64,000 nt of DNA from Sphingomonas sp. Root710 (GTDB taxonomy: Bacteria; Pseudomonadota; Alphaproteobacteria; Sphingomonadales; Sphingomonadaceae): NCBI RefSeq assembly GCF_001429065.1, contig NZ_LMIB01000012.1, positions 752,506-816,505 of the forward strand. Reading direction: 5' to 3'. A model generated the notes under the pieces. That model was not told where the DNA came from. It saw nothing but the letters and a program-made list of their open reading frames with translations, and ran no database searches. A program made the position numbers and the translations under genes. Numbering within the stretch: position 1 is the stretch's first letter; the number at the start of each line of letters is the position of its first letter. Below are positions 29,026 through 40,475 of this stretch, in pieces.

Positions 29026-30609
29026 TCAAGGCAAACCTAACGCGATCGTCCGGCCGATGCCGAGCGCGTCCGCGAAGGCTTCGTCATGGCTGACGACGAT
29101 CAGCGCGCCGTCATAACCCGCCAGCGCATGCTCCAATATCTCGATGCTGGCGATGTCGAGATGGTTGGTCGGCTCGTCGAGCAGCAACAATTGTGGCGGG
29201 GCAGCCCCGGACATGGTGCAGGCGAGCCCCGCGCGGAGCCGCTCGCCGCCCGACAATCCGTCCGCGATCCGCAGCGCATCGGTGTTGCGGAAGGCGAAGC
29301 TGGCGAGCGCGGCATGGGCCTCATTGTCGGTGAGACCCGGCTGGTGGCGGCGCAGATTGTCGAGCAACGACAGGCCATCGTCGAGCAGGCCGACATGCTG
29401 GTCGAGATAGGCGGTGGCCGCGATCCGGCGGATCGCACCGGCGCTGGGTTCGAGCTCTCCGGAAATGAGCTTGAGAAGACTGCTCTTGCCTGCGCCGTTC
29501 GGGCCGGTCACCCGGATGCGCTCGGGGCCCTGCACGGTCAGATCGAGCGGACCGAACAGGCGGCGCCCGCCAAGATCGAGCGCGACCGCCTCCAGCGCGA
29601 GGACGGTGCGTCCGGCGGGAAGGCCGGTGGCGGGCAGCTCGATCGACAGCGGCGTCACCCGCTCGACCTTGCGCGCCGCCTCCGCCAGTGCCTCGTCCGC
29701 CGCGCCGATCCGCTCAGCGGCCATGCGGTCGCCGCGGCCTGCCGTCGCCTCGGCGCGGCGCTTCATGCCGCCGAGCAGAATCTTCGGCGCGCTGCCCGAT
29801 GCTGCATAGGCGCGCCCGGCGGAGTCGCGGCGTGCCTGCCGCTCGCGCGCCGCCTGCGCCTCGCGCTTCGCCCCGCGCGCATCCTGCTGGGCCAGATCGA
29901 ACGCCTGTGCCGCCCGCGCCCGTTCGGCATCGCGCGCTTCCGCGAAGGCCGACCAGCCGCCGCCATGGTACATCACGCGGACCGGCGACAACTCGACGAT
30001 ATGGTCGACCTGTTCGAGCAGGTCCCTATCATGGCTGGCGATCAGGACCCCGCCGCGCCAGCCGGCGACCAGCTTCGCGACCATGGCGCGCCCGGCCCGA
30101 TCGAGATCGTTGGTCGGCTCGTCGAGCAGGAGCAGGTCGGGCGCATCGATCAACAGCCCGGCGATCGCCAGCCGCATCCGTTCGCCACCGCTGAAGGTCG
30201 CGAGCGGGCGATACAGATCATCGACATCGAAGGCGACATCGGCGAGTGCGGCATCGATCCGCGCCGGCAACAGCCAGTCGGCAGCGTCGAAATCCGCCTC
30301 CGTCCCCTCGCCGCGATCGATGCGATCGAGCAGCGCCAGGGCCGGAGCGACGCCGAGCAGATCAGCGGCCGATCCTGCCACGGCCCCGCCCGTCTGGCGC
30401 AAGGCGCCCGCCGTGCCCGCCAGCGATATGCTGCCGGCGACGGGACGCACCTCGCCCAGCACGGCGCGCAGCAGGGTGGACTTGCCTGCGCCGTTGCGCC
30501 CGACGACTCCGACGCGTTGGCGTCCAATGGACAGGGTCAGATCGGAAAAGAGACGCCGGCCGTCAGTCGCGGCGAGCGACAGGCTGTCGAGAGTGAGAAG
30601 CGAGGACAT
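29026..30609 (-). CDS. ABC-F family ATPase
   Basis: 527 residues, two ABC cassettes and no membrane segments. Walker A motifs are GRNGAGKST and GPNGAGKSS, signatures FSGGERMRL and [10 protein letters not shown], Walker [11 protein letters not shown] and [12 protein letters not shown]. The linker between cassettes is Arg/Ala-rich and charged (about residues 235-300). ABC-F proteins act on the ribosome, as translation factors or as antibiotic-resistance proteins. Which type this is cannot be decided from motifs. Its own start has a poor ribosome-binding site and lies inside a short upstream ORF with a strong one. Confidence 0.9.
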   Translation of the reverse strand: MSSLLTLDSLSLAATDGRRLFSDLTLSIGRQRVGVVGRNGAGKSTLLRAVLGEVRPVAGSISLAGTAGALRQTGGAVAGSAADLLGVAPALALLDRIDRGEGTEADFDAADWLLPARIDAALADVAFDVDDLYRPLATFSGGERMRLAIAGLLIDAPDLLLLDEPTNDLDRAGRAMVAKLVAGWRGGVLIASHDRDLLEQVDHIVELSPVRVMYHGGGWSAFAEARDAERARAAQAFDLAQQDARGAKREAQAARERQARRDSAGRAYAASGSAPKILLGGMKRRAEATAGRGDRMAAERIGAADEALAEAARKVERVTPLSIELPATGLPAGRTVLALEAVALDLGGRRLFGPLDLTVQGPERIRVTGPNGAGKSSLLKLISGELEPSAGAIRRIAATAYLDQHVGLLDDGLSLLDNLRRHQPGLTDNEAHAALASFAFRNTDALRIADGLSGGERLRAGLACTMSGAAPPQLLLLDEPTNHLDIASIEILEHALAGYDGALIVVSHDEAFADALGIGRTIALGLP

Positions 30610-30664
30610 GATTCATCCGGACCGTGAGGGAAGAGCTGGGCTTGCCGTTCCGGTCCTGGTTCAT
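30563..30664 (-). CDS. Possible 33-codon leader ORF overlapping the ABC-F start
   Basis: An ATG at 30664 sits five bases after AAGGAGG (30676-30670), the best ribosome-binding site nearby. The ORF encodes 33 residues ([20 protein letters not shown] then [13 protein letters not shown]) and overlaps the first 47 bases of the ABC-F gene out of frame. GGACCG (30619-30624) and CGGTCC (30651-30656) can pair within it. Leader ORFs control several ABC-F resistance genes elsewhere. This one is a proposal from sequence layout only. Confidence 0.4.
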   Translation of the reverse strand: MNQDRNGKPSSSLTVRMNHVLASHSRQPVARRD

Positions 30665-30735
30665 GTCCGCCTCCTTGGGTTGGGGAGCGATAGATAGGGC
30701 GTCGCCTCAGCCGCGACAACGCCCCTTATGATTCG

Positions 30736-30999
30736 TCAGCGCCCGTTGGCAGGCAACCGCCGCATGTCGAGTTCCGCAGACATCGGCGACGTCCCGTTGA
30801 CCATGCGCACCGCACCCTGCGCGTAGCGGACCGCGCGCGGGCGTGCCGCGACGGCACTGTCCTGCGCGGGCTGTGTGGGCTGAGCAACCGCCGGCGCCTC
30901 TACGGCGATGGGTTCGGGATCATATTCGGCGGAGAAACGCTGCGCCCAGCCGCTCGCCGGAACCAGCAACAGACCCGCCAGGATGGATAGCTTTATCAT
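30736..30999 (-). CDS. Small secreted hypothetical protein
   Basis: 87 residues with a convincing signal peptide (KLSILAGLLLVPASGWAQ, cleavage after AQ). The mature part is short, rich in Ala, Pro and Gln at first and then has RAVRYAQGAVRMVNGTSPMSA. No known domain is visible. A CRP-like palindrome lies about 115 bases upstream of the start. Convergent or overlapping genes are absent, so it is probably monocistronic. Confidence 0.65.
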   Translation of the reverse strand: MIKLSILAGLLLVPASGWAQRFSAEYDPEPIAVEAPAVAQPTQPAQDSAVAARPRAVRYAQGAVRMVNGTSPMSAELDMRRLPANGR

Positions 31000-31112
31000 G
31001 CCATGCCCTCGTCCGGAGCCCGATCATGTCGGACCCGCGACGATCATGTCGGGCGGCGGTATAGGCTTTGTTGACGGGCGGGGTTAAGGCGCGGGAAACC
31101 CTTTTTCAGCCA

Positions 31113-31130
31113 TTGTGATATATGTCACAA
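31113..31130. promoter_or_regulatory. CRP/FNR-like palindrome
   Basis: TTGTGATATATGTCACAA keeps the TGTGA-N6-TCACA arrangement of CRP-family sites. It lies between the 3' end of ftsK and the small secreted-protein gene, 114 bases upstream of the latter's ATG, so that gene is the likely target. Which CRP-family protein binds is unknown. Confidence 0.5.
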
Positions 31131-31174
31131 ATTTCCTAACAAATGATGAGCGCGCCGGCGGGTCTTCATCGGGA

Positions 31175-33547
<2,373 letters not shown>

Positions 33548-33649
33548 ATCGATACGCCTCGAGATTCCCGCTTCGTTCCAGAATCCCACAGCGCGGAGTC
33601 GCGGTCAAGCGACGGGCGGTGAGCGGAAAGATCCTCTCCGGCAGCCATC

Positions 33650-33780
33650 CAATTCCTCCCCGTAACGGGGAGGGGGACCGTGGTGGAGGGGCCGCGTCTC
33701 CCCACAGCGCTGCGTACAGCCGCACTCCCCCTCCACCATCCTTTGGATGGTCCCCCTCCCCGTCCCGGGGAGGAATTGCC
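33650..33780. repeat. Long inverted-repeat element, G/C-run family
   Basis: AATTCCTCCCCGTAACGGGG with AGGGGGACC (33651-33678) and GGTCCCCCTCCCCGTCCCGG with GGAGGAATT (33749-33778) are inverted arms; GGTGGAGGGG and CCCCCTCCACC extend the pairing inward. It fills the divergent gap between ftsK and ubiH and so must lie within or next to their promoters. Confidence 0.72.
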
Positions 33781-33795
33781 GTAGCGCCTGACCGC

Positions 33796-35037
33796 ATGAG
33801 CCCCTATGACGCCCCCATGGATCGCTATGACGTCATCATCCTCGGCGGCGGCCTGGTCGGGCTGACGCTCGGTATCGCGCTCGCCCGTCATCAGATCAGC
33901 GTGGCGGTGATCGACCCGGCGGACCCGGAGAAAACGCTGGCGGCAAGCTTCGACGGCCGCGCCTCCGCCGTCGCCAGCGCGCCGTGGCGGATGCTCGAGG
34001 CTATCGGCGTCGGCGAACGGCTTGCGGGCCGGGGATGTCCGATCGCGACGATCCGGGTCCAGGACGGGCTGAGCCCCGAAAGCCTGATGTTCGAGCCCGC
34101 GGCCGAGGACGGCGCGCTCGGCTATATGTTCGAGAATCGCGACCTGCGCCTGGCGCTCGACGCGACCGCGCGCGACATCGAAGGGCTGACACTGCTCCGC
34201 CCCGCCCGCCCGGCCGAGGTCCACCGCGACCTCGACGGCGTGCGCGTCACGCTGGCGGATGGACAAACGGTCGAGGGCGCGCTGCTGATCGGCGCGGAAG
34301 GCCGCCAGTCGCCGACCCGTGAAGCCGCCGGAATCACCATCGCGCGGTGGAGCTACGACCATGTCGCGATGATTGCCTCGATCGCGCATGAGAAGCCGCA
34401 TGGCGGCACCGCCTATGAGATATTCTACCCGGCGGGGCCCTTCGCGATCCTGCCGTTGATCGACGGAGCCGATGGTGAACACCGCTCGGCGCTGGTGTGG
34501 ACCGTCGATGCAAAGCATGCGCCCGCGATGCTGGGCCTGCCCGACCGCGCCTATCAGGCCGAGGCCGAGAAGCGGATGGGCGGAATGCTGGGCGCGGTGC
34601 GGATCATCTCGCCGCGCTCCTCCTATCCGCTCGGTTTCCACCATGCCGCGCGGATCACCGACACCCGCCTCGCGCTGGTCGGCGACGCCGCACACGGCAT
34701 CCATCCGATCGCTGGCCAGGGCGTCAATCTGGGTTATCGCGACGTCGCGGCGCTGACCGAAGTGCTCGTCGAGGGGATGAGGCTGGGCATGGATCCCGGC
34801 GATGCGCAGTTGCTTGCCCGCTATCAGCGCTGGCGCAGCCTCGACAGCTTCATGGTCGCCGCCTCGACCGACGGACTCACCCGCCTGTTCGGCCTGCCCG
34901 GCCGCGCCCCGCGCGCGATCCGCCGCTTCGGGCTGGGCGCAGTGCAGCGGCTAGGACCATTGAAGCAGCGCTTCATGGCCGAAGCGCGGGGTGAGACGGG
35001 GAAGCTCCCACGCCTGCTGCAGGGGCTGGCGATCTAG
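33796..35037 (+). CDS. ubiH: UbiH/UbiF-family FAD-dependent hydroxylase (ubiquinone biosynthesis)
   Basis: 413 residues from ATG 33796; ATG 33817 ([15 protein letters not shown]) is an equally good start. N-terminal FAD motif [13 protein letters not shown], the DG motif region ([17 protein letters not shown]) and the second FAD motif [22 protein letters not shown] are those of aromatic-ring hydroxylases of the UbiH/COQ6 family. It would hydroxylate a polyprenylated ubiquinone precursor. Which ring carbon is oxidised cannot be told; UbiH, UbiF, UbiI and UbiL are close paralogues. Its stop overlaps tail-to-tail with the Trm112-like gene. Confidence 0.87.
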   Translation: MSPYDAPMDRYDVIILGGGLVGLTLGIALARHQISVAVIDPADPEKTLAASFDGRASAVASAPWRMLEAIGVGERLAGRGCPIATIRVQDGLSPESLMFEPAAEDGALGYMFENRDLRLALDATARDIEGLTLLRPARPAEVHRDLDGVRVTLADGQTVEGALLIGAEGRQSPTREAAGITIARWSYDHVAMIASIAHEKPHGGTAYEIFYPAGPFAILPLIDGADGEHRSALVWTVDAKHAPAMLGLPDRAYQAEAEKRMGGMLGAVRIISPRSSYPLGFHHAARITDTRLALVGDAAHGIHPIAGQGVNLGYRDVAALTEVLVEGMRLGMDPGDAQLLARYQRWRSLDSFMVAASTDGLTRLFGLPGRAPRAIRRFGLGAVQRLGPLKQRFMAEARGETGKLPRLLQGLAI

Positions 35038-35204
35038 GCCAGCCGCCGCGCCTCTTCGACCAGCATCACCGGAACGCCATCACGGATCGGATAGGCCAGC
35101 CCGGCCGCGTCCGACACCAGCTCCTCCGCCGCTTTGTCATAACGCAGCGGGGTGCGCGTCACCGGGCAGACCAGCACCGCGAGCAATGCGGGATCGATGC
35201 TCAT
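35034..35204 (-). CDS. Trm112-family small protein
   Basis: 56 residues, read directly from the complement: start [20 protein letters not shown], then [20 protein letters not shown] and [16 protein letters not shown]. The VCPVTRTPL and [13 protein letters not shown] motifs are those of the Trm112/YcaR family, small zinc-ribbon-like partners of methyltransferases, here with one Cys only. The ATG overlaps the stop of the Lon-domain gene upstream (ATGA), and its own stop overlaps the ubiH stop on the other strand. Confidence 0.85.
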   Translation of the reverse strand: MSIDPALLAVLVCPVTRTPLRYDKAAEELVSDAAGLAYPIRDGVPVMLVEEARRLA

Positions 35205-35827
35205 TGGAGGGTCGCCGGCTCGTCGTCGCCGCGGCGGAAGAAGCCGAGGAACTGGGCGAGCAGATCGGCCCGCTCGGCCAGCGTCACGGCTTCGAGCAGC
35301 GCCTGCTTCGCCGCCGAGTCGAACGGCGCGATCGACGAGATGGCGTTGACCAGCGTTTCGTCATCGAGGCGGCTGACGCCGGTCCAGTCGACCGCGACGC
35401 CGCGGCTGTCGGCGAAGCGCCGCGCCTCGCGTTCGATCTCGGCGCGGACGATGCTGGGCAGCGCGTCAGGGGCATCGGCATCGGGAAAACCGGCTAGGTC
35501 GGCTTCGATCTGCCGGAAGGGCGTGGTCACCGCAAGCTCGCGCACGAGCCGGAAGCGGGTGATGCCGTCGAGGACGATGTTGAAGCGGCCGTCGTCGAGC
35601 CGTTCGACCTCGCGGATATGGCCGATGCAGCCGACCTCGAACAAGGGCGGCGGCTCGCCTTCGCCGCGCGGCTGGATCATCGAGATCCGCCGGTCGCGCG
35701 CCAGTGCATCGGTGACGAGCGCGCGATAGCGAGGCTCGAAGATGTGCAGCGGCAATTGCGAACGCGGGAAGAGCAGAGCGCCCGCCAGCGGAAAGATCGA
35801 CAGGCGCTGGATCGTCCCCCGTCCCAT
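35201..35827 (-). CDS. Lon N-terminal (substrate-binding) domain protein
   Basis: 208 residues. [31 protein letters not shown] is the start of the Lon substrate-binding (PUA-like) domain; there is no ATPase or protease domain. Stand-alone Lon-N proteins are widespread in alphaproteobacteria and their function is unclear. It follows the CnoX-like thioredoxin by two bases and overlaps the Trm112-like gene, forming a three-gene minus-strand operon that may deal with protein quality. Confidence 0.9.
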   Translation of the reverse strand: MGRGTIQRLSIFPLAGALLFPRSQLPLHIFEPRYRALVTDALARDRRISMIQPRGEGEPPPLFEVGCIGHIREVERLDDGRFNIVLDGITRFRLVRELAVTTPFRQIEADLAGFPDADAPDALPSIVRAEIEREARRFADSRGVAVDWTGVSRLDDETLVNAISSIAPFDSAAKQALLEAVTLAERADLLAQFLGFFRRGDDEPATLQ

Positions 35828-35829
35828 GA

Positions 35830-36741
35830 TCAGGTGAACAGGATCGCCGACAGGCGGCGGCGCTGATCGCGGACCCAGCCGTCCTCCAGCCCGACCACTT
35901 CGAGCAGCTTCAGCAACCGCTGCCGCGCCGCGCCCTCATTCCAGTCGCGGTCGCGCGCAATGATCTCGAGCAGGTTGTCGGCCGCGCCGTCGCGGTCCCC
36001 CGCCGCCATCAGCCCGCCCGCCAGTTCGAAGCGGGCGTCATGATCATCGGGATTGGCGGCGACTTTTGCACGCAGCGGGCCGAGATCGTCGACCGGCTGC
36101 GCCTCGCGGGCGAGCGCCACCGCCGCCTGCGCCCGCGCGATCGGCGCTTCCTTGGCCTTCTCGGGCGGCAGCACGGCGAGCAGCGCGTCGGCCTCGTCGA
36201 GCTGCCCGGTGCGGACCAGCGTGCGCGCCATGCCCGACACGACCTCGACATCCTCGGGGGCCATGTCGATCAGCTGGCCGAAGATCGACAGCGCCCGTTC
36301 GGTGTCCCCGGCTTCGAGCACCTCTTCGCCCATTGCGATCAGCGGCGCGATGTCCTCATGCAGTTTGCCGGCGTCGCTCTGGATCGGCAGCTGGCGGAGG
36401 ATCTGGTCGAGCATCTGCTTGAGCTGCCCTTCGGTCCGCGCCGGGGTCAGATCGGCGACGAGCTGGCCCTGGAACAGCGCATAGACGGTGGGGATCGACT
36501 GGACGCGGAACTGTGCCGCGATCATCTTCTGCTCGTCGACGTTGATCTTGACCAAGACCACGCCCTTGTCGGCATAATCGGCGGCGACCTTTTCGAGCAC
36601 CGGGGTCAGCTGCTTGCACGGCCCGCACCATTCGGCCCAGAAATCGAGAATGACGAGGCTGGTCATCGACGGCTCGACCACGTCGCGACGGAACGCCTCG
36701 ATCGCTTCCTTGTCCGCCGCGCTCATCCCCAAAGTCGCCAC
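35830..36741 (-). CDS. Thioredoxin-TPR co-chaperone, CnoX/YbbN-like
   Basis: 303 residues. N-terminal thioredoxin domain with an intact WCGPC site (C39, C42) is followed by TPR-like helical repeats (about residues 130-300). This is the CnoX (YbbN) architecture. The E. coli protein lacks the redox-active pair, whereas alphaproteobacterial relatives keep CGPC and are expected to have reductase as well as holdase activity. It would protect client proteins from over-oxidation and hand them to GroEL. First gene of the operon with the Lon-N and Trm112-like genes. Confidence 0.88.
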   Translation of the reverse strand: MATLGMSAADKEAIEAFRRDVVEPSMTSLVILDFWAEWCGPCKQLTPVLEKVAADYADKGVVLVKINVDEQKMIAAQFRVQSIPTVYALFQGQLVADLTPARTEGQLKQMLDQILRQLPIQSDAGKLHEDIAPLIAMGEEVLEAGDTERALSIFGQLIDMAPEDVEVVSGMARTLVRTGQLDEADALLAVLPPEKAKEAPIARAQAAVALAREAQPVDDLGPLRAKVAANPDDHDARFELAGGLMAAGDRDGAADNLLEIIARDRDWNEGAARQRLLKLLEVVGLEDGWVRDQRRRLSAILFT

Positions 36742-36903
36742 CTATGATTCTCCAACCGGCTCGTTTCCCGCCCCTTATGTGGGAGCGGCCGGGCATATGC
36801 CAAGTCCTGTAAGATTTATGCAGATTCAGGCTTGCGGACCGAACACCCCCAAGCTAATAGCCGCGCCTCGACCGCAGGGAAGCCCCTGCGGATCGACGCC
36901 AGA

Positions 36904-36978
36904 GCGGGCGTAGCTCAGGGGTAGAGCACAACCTTGCCAAGGTTGGGGTCGAGGGTTCGAATCCCTTCGCCCGCTCCA
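36904..36978 (+). tRNA. tRNA-Gly (GCC)
   Basis: Full cloverleaf read by hand: acceptor GCGGGCG/CGCCCGC, D-arm GCTC-AGGGGTA-GAGC, anticodon arm CAACC-TTGCCAA-GGTTG with anticodon GCC, T-arm GAGGG-TTCGAAT-CCCTT, discriminator T and encoded CCA. The following gene content changes from core to accessory, so its 3' end is a candidate integration site. Confidence 0.96.
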
Positions 36979-36998
36979 GTCTTTCCGGACTTTTTTAG
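36979..36998 (+). terminator. Probable tRNA terminator
   Basis: AGTC-TTTCCG-GACT followed by TTTTTT directly after the encoded CCA. The stem is short (four pairs), but the T-run is good. Confidence 0.5.
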
Positions 36999-37200
36999 AA
37001 ACAATTTTGCTTACCCGGCCCAGTCGGGCCCATCAGGTAAGCAATGGGTAAGCAGCTTGTTTCCAGCCGAGGAGTAATTCGCGGCCATTTCGTAATCGGC
37101 TGCTGTCAGCTGATTTGCCTCCAGACGCCCCCTGGGTTCCCCAGTTAGGCCATGCCGCTGCCGACGCATTCCGGATATTTGTAGCGTCGGAGGATATGCG

Positions 37201-37425
37201 ATGATCGATTCAGTGACGACGCCTCGATTTCTGTCCAATGAGCAGGCCGCGAAATATCTCAACCTGTCGCCGCGCACACTCGAGAAACTTCGGGTAGTGG
37301 GCGGAGGCCCGTTGTACAGAAAGCTCGGTCGGCGGGTCATATATGCGTTCTCAGATCTCAATGCTTGGGCTGACGCACGCGCGTGCGCGTCTACTACTGA
37401 AGCGGCCCACAAATTGCGCAGATAA
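37201..37425 (+). CDS. Excisionase/AlpA-like helix-turn-helix protein
   Basis: 74 residues. FLSNEQAAKYLNLSPRTLEKLR and the wing GGGPLYRKLGRRVIYAFSDLNAW form the MerR-like winged helix of the excisionase/AlpA group. Proteins of this type are typical beside tRNA genes at the edge of integrative elements, where they control excision or early transfer genes. The 222 bases between the tRNA and this gene contain no recognisable integrase, only short repeats of GGTAAGCA around 37034-37055. This suggests an island edge that lost its integrase. Confidence 0.8.
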   Translation: MIDSVTTPRFLSNEQAAKYLNLSPRTLEKLRVVGGGPLYRKLGRRVIYAFSDLNAWADARACASTTEAAHKLRR

Positions 37426-37771
37426 GGCCTTGGCCAATGCCGTGGCAGGCACGCGCGGCTTTCGAGGCTGCAAATGGTTTCGAACGGAGACGCAAGGCCT
37501 GTCTGCTCGCGATGCGCTTGGGGCAGGCAGTCGCCTGGCAGCTTGTAAGCTTGCAAGCGGGCGTATGAACATGGGCCCGCGACCGACGCGCATTACCGCC
37601 CCGACCTTACTCGTCTAACTGCCGCTTTCAGTGCCCCAGGGGCCCCACGTAGCAAAGCCGGCTATAGAGCTTGGCCGTTGCGGATGCGCGCCGGCCTTGG
37701 TGACCTCTGGGCAATGTAATGCGCATGTGTATATTGCGCACCTCCCTGCCCATCTTTGCCGAACCATTTCG
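37426..37771. other. Gene-poor gap after the HTH gene
   Basis: About 345 bases in which I see no convincing gene on either strand: open frames are short, lack ribosome-binding sites and have no recognisable motif. The last part (37700-37771) must hold the promoter of the kinase-like gene. Confidence 0.4.
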
Positions 37772-38788
37772 ATGTTGAACCGAAAAATTCTGCGACGTGC
37801 GAGCGCTTATGGCATGGCGCTGTCGCTCGTTGGGGCCGGTTTTGCCACGCGCAGCGCCCTTGATCCGGTTTTCCGCCACAATAGTTTCGTTTTCTCGATC
37901 TTTTATCTGACCGTTGTTCTAGCCGCCTTTTTTTGCGGCTCCGGCCCGGCGATTGTCGCCAGCATCCTATCGGCACTGTTGGCTTACTGGGCTTTTGCCG
38001 ACCCGGTCTACTCGATGAAGCTAAATGTCGAGGCCCTTACCGGCATGGCTTTTTTCGCGCTCACCTGCGCGATCGACATCTATTTCATCATGGGGATGCA
38101 GCGCGCGGTACAAAAATACCGCCTAGAGCACTTGCGCGCCGAAGGGCTAGCCGAGGGCAATGCTATCCTGTTCAAGGAGTTGAACGAGCGCACCACGCAT
38201 CACCTGCAGCTCGTTTCGGCCCTGCTTCAGGCCCGCGCTGGGGAGGGTGGCGACGCAGTCTACCGCACTGCACTGGCAGAGGCATCACGACGAACGATGG
38301 GAATTGTGCGGGCACACCGCGCGATCGCTGACGAAGCAATCGCTCCGATCGATTTTGCCGGCTTCGCTCGACAGCTCATTCAAGCAAGCATCGAGACCTC
38401 GGGCCAAAGAGCTCGTCCGGTTACCATCTCGGGCGACCGCGTCATGTTCGGGGCTGAGCAGGCAACGTCGACCGGAGTCATTCTCCTTGAGTGGCTCGGC
38501 GCGGTGGCCGCCAGCCCGCCGCGCGATATGCTTGCACCGATCGACCTAAGAATTGACAGCGATGAGCTTTGCTGCACTATGACGCTTACCGCGCAGATGG
38601 GCCACGTCGCCTCCGGCATCGACGATATTTCCAGGCAGCTTATGAACGCAGCCGTCGAGCAGATGAATGGCCGGTTCTCATGGCACAGCGAAGGCGCGAA
38701 TGTGACTTTCAGCCTGTCGGTCCCATTAGCGCCCCCTGTCGGCGACTTAGCGACTCCCATCGACCCGCCCTCCACCCTGCTGCATTGA
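37772..38788 (+). CDS. Membrane sensor resembling a HisKA_2/HWE histidine kinase, catalytic residues missing
   Basis: 338 residues. The N-terminus has three to four hydrophobic segments (about 12-110) of the DUF4118/KdpD-like sensor type. LFKELNERTTHHLQLVSALL (133-152) aligns with the HisKA_2 phospho-acceptor helix, but the acceptor His just before Arg is Glu (E139), and the conserved Asn pair reads His-His. In the ATPase domain, ILLEWLGAVA (237-246) has lost the N-box asparagine, and no glycine-rich lid is visible. I read it as a pseudokinase or a heavily diverged kinase that senses something in the membrane. It lies next to a receiver-deficient regulator and the pst genes. Confidence 0.75.
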   Translation: MLNRKILRRASAYGMALSLVGAGFATRSALDPVFRHNSFVFSIFYLTVVLAAFFCGSGPAIVASILSALLAYWAFADPVYSMKLNVEALTGMAFFALTCAIDIYFIMGMQRAVQKYRLEHLRAEGLAEGNAILFKELNERTTHHLQLVSALLQARAGEGGDAVYRTALAEASRRTMGIVRAHRAIADEAIAPIDFAGFARQLIQASIETSGQRARPVTISGDRVMFGAEQATSTGVILLEWLGAVAASPPRDMLAPIDLRIDSDELCCTMTLTAQMGHVASGIDDISRQLMNAAVEQMNGRFSWHSEGANVTFSLSVPLAPPVGDLATPIDPPSTLLH

Positions 38789-38800
38789 GACGCGGGTGGA

Positions 38801-39679
38801 TCAGCGCAGAGGCATCTCGCTGCGCAGCCAGGTCATAAACCGGTCGACCGTCTGGCGGGAACCAGGACGCCCGCGCCAGGAAGCGAACAATTGTACGCCC
38901 GCAGAGGCCGGGATCGGGACCGGACAGAGGAGCGCTCCCGCGACGAGATAGGGTTGAGAGAGCAGTCGCGGCGACAGGGCGAGACCCTCACCCCGCTGTG
39001 CCGCGTCGAGCAGCATCGAACTGTCGTCGAAGATGTGACCTGACCGGGGAGCCGGGCCCGCGATCTTTAGTTGGTTCAGCCATAGCGACCACGGCAGACC
39101 CCGTTCTGCGATCAGCGGGACATTCAGCACGTCGGCAGGGCTCTTGATGCGATGGGCTTTTGCGAAATCCGGGCTACACCAGGGCTCGAGCGTGATGTCG
39201 CACAGTCGCTCGATCGACCAGCCGTCACCGGGCGGCGGGCCCAGCGAGATGACGAGGTTGCTCTCGTCGGTCGTCTCGGCGTTCAGCGCGGTGCGGACTT
39301 CGATCGTGATGTCAGGAAAAGCCGCCGACAGCCGGGGCAGGCGTGGCGAGAACCATAGCCTTCCGAAGGCGGGCGGCATGGCTATGACGAGACGATCCGC
39401 CGGTGGCAGTTTGGCGACCCGCTCGAGTGACCGGCTCAGCACCACCGCCGCGTCGGCATAGGCTTCGGCGAGCTGGAGCGCGGCGGAGGAAGGCTCCATC
39501 GCGCTTCCGCGTCGTTCGAAGAGTTTGGTGCCGAGCTCGCCTTCTAGCCGCTTGACCGCTTGGCTGATGGCGCTGTGCGTTATCGCTAATTCCTTCGCCG
39601 CCCAAGTATAGCTGCGATGCCGGACAGCGGCCTCGATCGCGCGCAGGGCGGTGAAAGGAGGGGTCGGCTTGGCACTCAT
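38801..39679 (-). CDS. LysR-family transcriptional regulator
   Basis: 292 residues from ATG 39679. N-terminal winged HTH (FTALRAIEAAVRHRSYTWAA, then KELAITHSAISQAVKRLE), then a periplasmic-binding-protein-like effector domain. Shape and start resemble the GcvA/AmpR branch. It reads towards the kinase-like gene and away from the response regulator start. Its target is unknown. The gap to the regulator gene (39680-39790) holds its promoter. Confidence 0.9.
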   Translation of the reverse strand: MSAKPTPPFTALRAIEAAVRHRSYTWAAKELAITHSAISQAVKRLEGELGTKLFERRGSAMEPSSAALQLAEAYADAAVVLSRSLERVAKLPPADRLVIAMPPAFGRLWFSPRLPRLSAAFPDITIEVRTALNAETTDESNLVISLGPPPGDGWSIERLCDITLEPWCSPDFAKAHRIKSPADVLNVPLIAERGLPWSLWLNQLKIAGPAPRSGHIFDDSSMLLDAAQRGEGLALSPRLLSQPYLVAGALLCPVPIPASAGVQLFASWRGRPGSRQTVDRFMTWLRSEMPLR

Positions 39680-39790
39680 GACGATTGTCGCGGGAACTCC
39701 GGTCGGGCGTGCGGCACCCTGCTTCCCGCCTATAGCACGGTGGCAGCATATTCCACCTGTTCCTTCCGCAATCACGCGGACTGTGAATCG

Positions 39791-40465
39791 TCATCGCATC
39801 GAAAGCATGTAACCCAGAGGCGGCTTCGTGATAATCGGGTCACCCACACCTAACGTTGCAAGGGCGCGGCGCAACAGGCGGACGTGTTTGTAGAGCGAGC
39901 GCGAAGTAGCGATTCGCGTGCTTCTCGCCAGCAGTTCGCTGCGCGAGAGAATCTGTTCGGGGCGTTCCAGGAAAGAGCGCAAAACTTGAAATGTTGTCGG
40001 CTGAAGGTCGAGTGTCGCCCCGCAGGCATGGACCTTATGTTCGTCGATCGACATTTCGATCGGGCCATAGCGCAGGATACGCGTTTCTCTCGTGCGGCTG
40101 AGCGGAGCCCCAAGCGCACGAATACGTGCCGTCAACAGATCGATGGGCATATCCTCGTCGAGGATGTCGTCGGCGCCGTCTTCCAGGCAGCGTATCCGGG
40201 TGAGCCGGGTCGCTTGCGGGGCCAGGACGATGATCGCGGTGCTGCTTGCCGGCGCGGCCCGGCGGAGAAGAGCGCACATTTCATGGCGAAAAATATCGGT
40301 CGGCAACCGCCCCACCAGGATAGTGGCAGGGCGGTTGAGCTTGACGAAATCCGAGACGAGTTCGCTCCGTTCGATATGGGTCACCGCATATCCGGCCTTC
40401 GCCAGGGCGGAGGAAAGGCCCACGCTATCCCGCGGGCGGCGATCGATCAGAAGGAGGCTCGGCAT
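39791..40465 (-). CDS. OmpR/PhoB-type winged-helix regulator with a degenerate receiver
   Basis: 224 residues. The C-terminal winged helix (LDLQPTTFQVLRSFLERPEQ, then ILSRSELL...YKHVRLLRRAL...GYML) is a normal OmpR/PhoB DNA-binding domain. The receiver is degenerate: the N-terminal acidic pair is reduced to D8, the phospho-acceptor position in ATILVGRLP is V51, and the conserved Lys near ADDILDEDMP is acidic. It therefore cannot be controlled by ordinary Asp phosphorylation. It starts 11 bases after the porin stop, so it is probably co-transcribed with the phosphate porin from the Pho-box region. Confidence 0.85.
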   Translation of the reverse strand: MPSLLLIDRRPRDSVGLSSALAKAGYAVTHIERSELVSDFVKLNRPATILVGRLPTDIFRHEMCALLRRAAPASSTAIIVLAPQATRLTRIRCLEDGADDILDEDMPIDLLTARIRALGAPLSRTRETRILRYGPIEMSIDEHKVHACGATLDLQPTTFQVLRSFLERPEQILSRSELLARSTRIATSRSLYKHVRLLRRALATLGVGDPIITKPPLGYMLSMR

Positions 40466-40475
40466 CAGATGCTCG

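Noticed and set aside
37011-37556. 181-codon minus-strand frame beside the tRNA as an integrase
   Set aside because: No tyrosine-recombinase R-H-R-Y pattern is visible and it overlaps the convincing HTH gene.
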